Below are positions 6,252 to 7,998 of a DNA stretch of 7,998 nt, one piece after another. The stretch comes from Candidatus Hydrothermarchaeota archaeon (GTDB lineage Archaea; Hydrothermarchaeota; Hydrothermarchaeia; Hydrothermarchaeales; WAQR01). The notes under the pieces were generated by a model, which was not told the origin of the DNA, did no database searches, and saw nothing but the letters and a program-made list of their open reading frames with translations. Each line of letters begins with the position of its first letter. The first letter of the stretch is position 1. The DNA is taken from the NCBI GenBank assembly GCA_015520145.1, contig WAQR01000250.1, positions 1 through 7,998 on the forward strand, in the 5' to 3' direction. Made by a program: the position numbers and the translations under genes.

Positions 6252-7000
6252 TTTATCCTCTCCATAATAACCCGTTTAGCCTCATCAAAATCAGGTACTG
6301 TCACAACCAGGGGCTTTAGTTCTGTCTTCCATACCAATCTTTTCATGTCCAGCATCCTTTCAAACTCCTTTATATCCCAGTCCAGTTTATAATATTCCAG
6401 CTTCTTTTTTACAAGGTTTATATCGGTCTCTATTCCACGTTTTAATAGAAACCATATATCATAGACATCTCTTGCCTTTCCTCTTGTCATTATTGCCCGG
6501 ATTTTCTCTGCAAGTATCTCCTTTTCCTGCATTATGAGCATGGAGACACCCGGCAGGGGGAAAAGTGAAGTATAAAAAGCGGTTATGGGTTCTAACTCAA
6601 CAGAAGACTTCAGATTTATATCGATACCTATCTTGGAGTATCCCTGTGGTGCCCCTTTATACAACGGTCCTTCTGTTCTAAGAGTTATTAATATGGAATT
6701 AAAAGCATCTCTTCTTTTAAATACCTCTGATTCGACTCCAAAAAGCTTTAGGTCAGATATAACCTTTTGTACAAGGCGGTCCACATCCAGTTTCTTATTA
6801 AGTGTGAAATCGATATCTTCACTAAACCTGTCAAGTTTATGGAACTTGTAAAGGCACGTACCCCCTTTAAAGACCAGTTCGTCTTTTGTATTCCTCGATA
6901 TGGAAAGGAGCACAATATCTATCAGGTAATCCTTTTCCGCATTACCGAGGCTTAAGCCTTTTATTTTTGCTACCTTTTTCAATTCATCAATAGATATCAT
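6248..7000 (-). CDS. abiEii: AbiEii/AbiGii-family nucleotidyltransferase toxin
   Basis: Toxin half of an AbiE-type (type IV) toxin-antitoxin pair. Members have a DNA polymerase beta-type nucleotidyltransferase fold; relatives studied (the MenT toxins) add nucleotides to tRNA 3' ends, and AbiEii was reported to bind GTP. Visible motifs: EKDYLIDIVL (22-31), the nucleotide-binding LVFKGGTCLYKF (42-53), RFSEDIDFTL (58-67) with the metal-binding pair Asp62/Asp64, a likely third acidic residue at Asp127 in GIDINLK, AEKIRAIMTRGKARDVYDIW (164-183) and a C-terminal helical part. All key residues appear intact, so it looks active. The length of 250 aa is usual for the family. Its ATG lies 14 nt inside abiEi, with only a weak AGGCGA ahead, suggesting coupling to the antitoxin. 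Its last codons carry the thiD ribosome binding site. Confidence 0.9.
   Translation of the reverse strand: MISIDELKKVAKIKGLSLGNAEKDYLIDIVLLSISRNTKDELVFKGGTCLYKFHKLDRFSEDIDFTLNKKLDVDRLVQKVISDLKLFGVESEVFKRRDAFNSILITLRTEGPLYKGAPQGYSKIGIDINLKSSVELEPITAFYTSLFPLPGVSMLIMQEKEILAEKIRAIMTRGKARDVYDIWFLLKRGIETDINLVKKKLEYYKLDWDIKEFERMLDMKRLVWKTELKPLVVTVPDFDEAKRVIMERIK
6257..6263 (-). promoter_or_regulatory. Ribosome binding site deciding the thiD GTG start
   Basis: GGAGAGG, read on the minus strand, lies five bases before GTG 6251 and inside the last codons of abiEii. The alternative ATG at 6212 has no such site ahead (CATACCCCC), so this sequence favours the longer ThiD. Confidence 0.65.
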
Positions 7001-7691
7001 CCAATCGCCTGTTCACAATAATCTTCCATTTCCTGTCTTTTGTTCCTTTTTTCTCACCAAACATGTCCAGCGGGATATAGTTATTGTCAGTATACTTCAA
7101 AAGGTCTTCGAAATCAAGTCCAAGATTCTCCATAATAAAACCAAGCCTTTTTATCAGGGCGATATTTTTCGTTCTTATTGCGTATTCTGTCAGTTTTTTT
7201 GTATTAATCTCTCTGCTTCCCAGAGCCTTTATTATCTCATCGAAAGGCACATTTTTCATTAACAGACAGTCTATTATGCATTTTTCTTTTTCTGCAACAA
7301 ATATGTCAAAGTCCAGATACCTCACTCTTTTGTATCCCCAGAGCTGTCTGGATTTGAAAAACGATATCCTTGTCCCATGAAAATTTATTGTTTTTTTGGA
7401 TTTAGGGGATGCTATCATTATATCCCTTGGCACCTGCTCGGTAAGATTATAAAATCTCAAGGCACTCCAGAAACTGATATAAGAAGGGACAATAATATAA
7501 GATGAGAAAATCATGGGGTCGTCATGAAGCGAGTACTTCCCTCTTTCTATCTGATAAATAAGTTTTTCTTTTTTAAGCCTGAACAGCATGACCCTGGCAT
7601 ATTCTGACGATTTCCTGGTAATCCTGACAAAATCGTTGAACGCGAAAATTGGGTAACTCTCCAGGGTCTTCAAAAGTTCTATTTTCTTCAT
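6987..7691 (-). CDS. abiEi: AbiEi-family antitoxin with N-terminal winged helix
   Basis: Antitoxin and probable autorepressor of the AbiE pair. Residues 1-57 form the typical AbiEi winged helix-turn-helix: helix (KKIELLKTLES), then FAFNDFVRITRKSS, the recognition-helix region (YARVMLFRLKKEKLIYQIER) and the wing (GKYSLHDDP). This passes into the family core IIVPSYISFWSALRFYNLT (66-84). The rest (about 85-234) is the C-terminal antitoxin domain, less conserved, with FHGTRISFF and a basic tail (KWKIIVNRRLDDIY). At 234 aa it is normal for the family. In AbiE systems studied, AbiEi binds inverted repeats in its own promoter and neutralises AbiEii without a stable complex. Here a perfect inverted repeat lies directly before the ATG. 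The stop codon lies within abiEii (14-nt overlap). Confidence 0.85.
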   Translation of the reverse strand: MKKIELLKTLESYPIFAFNDFVRITRKSSEYARVMLFRLKKEKLIYQIERGKYSLHDDPMIFSSYIIVPSYISFWSALRFYNLTEQVPRDIMIASPKSKKTINFHGTRISFFKSRQLWGYKRVRYLDFDIFVAEKEKCIIDCLLMKNVPFDEIIKALGSREINTKKLTEYAIRTKNIALIKRLGFIMENLGLDFEDLLKYTDNNYIPLDMFGEKKGTKDRKWKIIVNRRLDDIY

Positions 7692-7707
7692 GATAGACTG
7701 ATCTATC
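7692..7707. promoter_or_regulatory. Candidate AbiEi operator: 6-bp inverted repeat
   Basis: GATAGA-CTGA-TCTATC forms a perfect 6-bp inverted repeat with a 4-base spacer, touching the abiEi start codon and covering the expected transcription start. A repressor bound here would block RNA polymerase. The repeat is seen directly; binding by AbiEi is inferred from the family's known autoregulation. Confidence 0.5.
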
Positions 7708-7714
7708 CTTCGAG

Positions 7715-7725
7715 TTTAAATATTT
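7715..7725 (-). promoter_or_regulatory. TATA box of the abiE-thiD-argJ operon
   Basis: On the minus strand AAATATTTAAA is centred about 29 nt before the abiEi ATG, predicting a start three or four bases before the coding region (near 7694). The message would be nearly leaderless. GAAGGA at about 7706-7711 lies too far from the ATG (14 nt) to be a good ribosome binding site and would fall upstream of that start. Confidence 0.5.
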
Positions 7726-7737
7726 TATTGCAATATA

Positions 7738-7758
7738 ATTATCATTTTTGATTATCAT
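7738..7758. repeat. Direct repeat ATTATCAT x2 upstream of the abiE promoter
   Basis: ATTATCAT occurs at 7738-7745 and 7751-7758, 13 bp from start to start, just upstream of the abiEi TATA box as read on the minus strand. It could be a second regulatory site. The region is AT-rich, so chance is a real alternative. Confidence 0.3.
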
Positions 7759-7799
7759 GTCTAACTGGAATATTTATGGGGGGTGTAAGATTGATGATA

Positions 7800-7998
7800 T
7801 CAAATAACACCCACTTCCTCTTTTTTCAAGTCTTTTATCGACAGCGTGGACTTCCTGGTAAGGGTAATAAGTTCTCTTTCAAGTCTTTTCCTTGCGATTT
7901 TAATATACTCTGGCTCGATATCTATACCGATGCTATTTCTCCCGCATTTCAAGGCTGCAAGATTTGTTGTTCCAGTCCCGCAAAAAGGGTCTAAAACA
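7800..7998 (-). CDS. DNA methyltransferase (N4-cytosine/N6-adenine type), C-terminal part
   Basis: Only the last 65 residues are in the window; the gene continues past 7998. It begins with VLDPFCGTGTTNLAAL, the SAM-binding motif I (DPFxGxGT) of N6-adenine/N4-cytosine DNA methyltransferases, followed by GIDIEPEYIKIARKRLE, the acidic motif II region. Motif I so near the C-terminus indicates the beta class, in which the catalytic DPPY/SPPY motif comes first; that part is outside the window. The protein ends with a charged, Lys-rich tail at TGA 7800-7802. It may belong to a restriction-modification system or be an orphan methylase. It lies 108 nt upstream of abiEi on the same strand, but a promoter in between suggests separate transcription. 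Confidence 0.88.
   Translation of the reverse strand, partial: VLDPFCGTGTTNLAALKCGRNSIGIDIEPEYIKIARKRLERELITLTRKSTLSIKDLKKEEVGVI

Noticed and set aside
7776..7994. 72-codon plus-strand frame at the right edge
   Set aside because: Antisense to the methyltransferase, whose SAM-binding motif is unmistakable on the minus strand.

Overview
The window looks like a stretch of archaeal chromosome, most likely from a mesophilic methanogen-type or ANME-type euryarchaeon of the Methanosarcinales kind. The lineage is an inference from gene content and feel; no marker gene fixes it. Archaeal signs are a group II (thermosome-type) chaperonin, TATA-box promoters at about -26, an apparently leaderless hisA, and GGTG/GAGG-type ribosome binding sites on other genes.

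Layout. Bases 1-305 hold no convincing gene but are rich in short repeats. A small unknown minus-strand ORF (306-593) diverges from a plus-strand block that starts at 691: ccdA (thiol:disulfide transfer membrane protein), hisA (histidine biosynthesis, own promoter) and a divergent thermosome subunit. This block converges on a minus-strand block read from the right edge: the end of a DNA methyltransferase (cut by the window), abiEi (antitoxin-like winged-helix protein), abiEii (nucleotidyltransferase toxin), thiD (HMP/HMP-P kinase) and argJ (ornithine acetyltransferase). In the gap between the two blocks, partly overlapping the end of argJ, lies a frameshifted, start-less remnant of an unidentified gene.

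How the genes relate. abiEi, abiEii, thiD and argJ overlap end to end (14 nt, a 4-nt GTGA, and a 1-nt TAATG), so they look like one translationally coupled operon: a type IV toxin-antitoxin pair placed directly upstream of, and coupled to, thiamine and arginine biosynthesis genes. A perfect 6-bp inverted repeat lies just before the abiEi start, where an AbiEi-type autorepressor would be expected to bind, so the metabolic genes may be under toxin-antitoxin control. The neighbouring methyltransferase makes the right end look like the edge of a defence island.

Most notable points: the TA/metabolism operon with its candidate operator; the chaperonin with Asn in place of a nucleotide-site Asp (GroEL Asp52 equivalent), three tandem PISE repeats at its N-terminus and no GGM tail; the gene remnant behind argJ; and a TATA element possibly shared by two divergent genes. 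I see no known defence system beyond these, no CRISPR array, no tRNA/rRNA and no insertion sequence.
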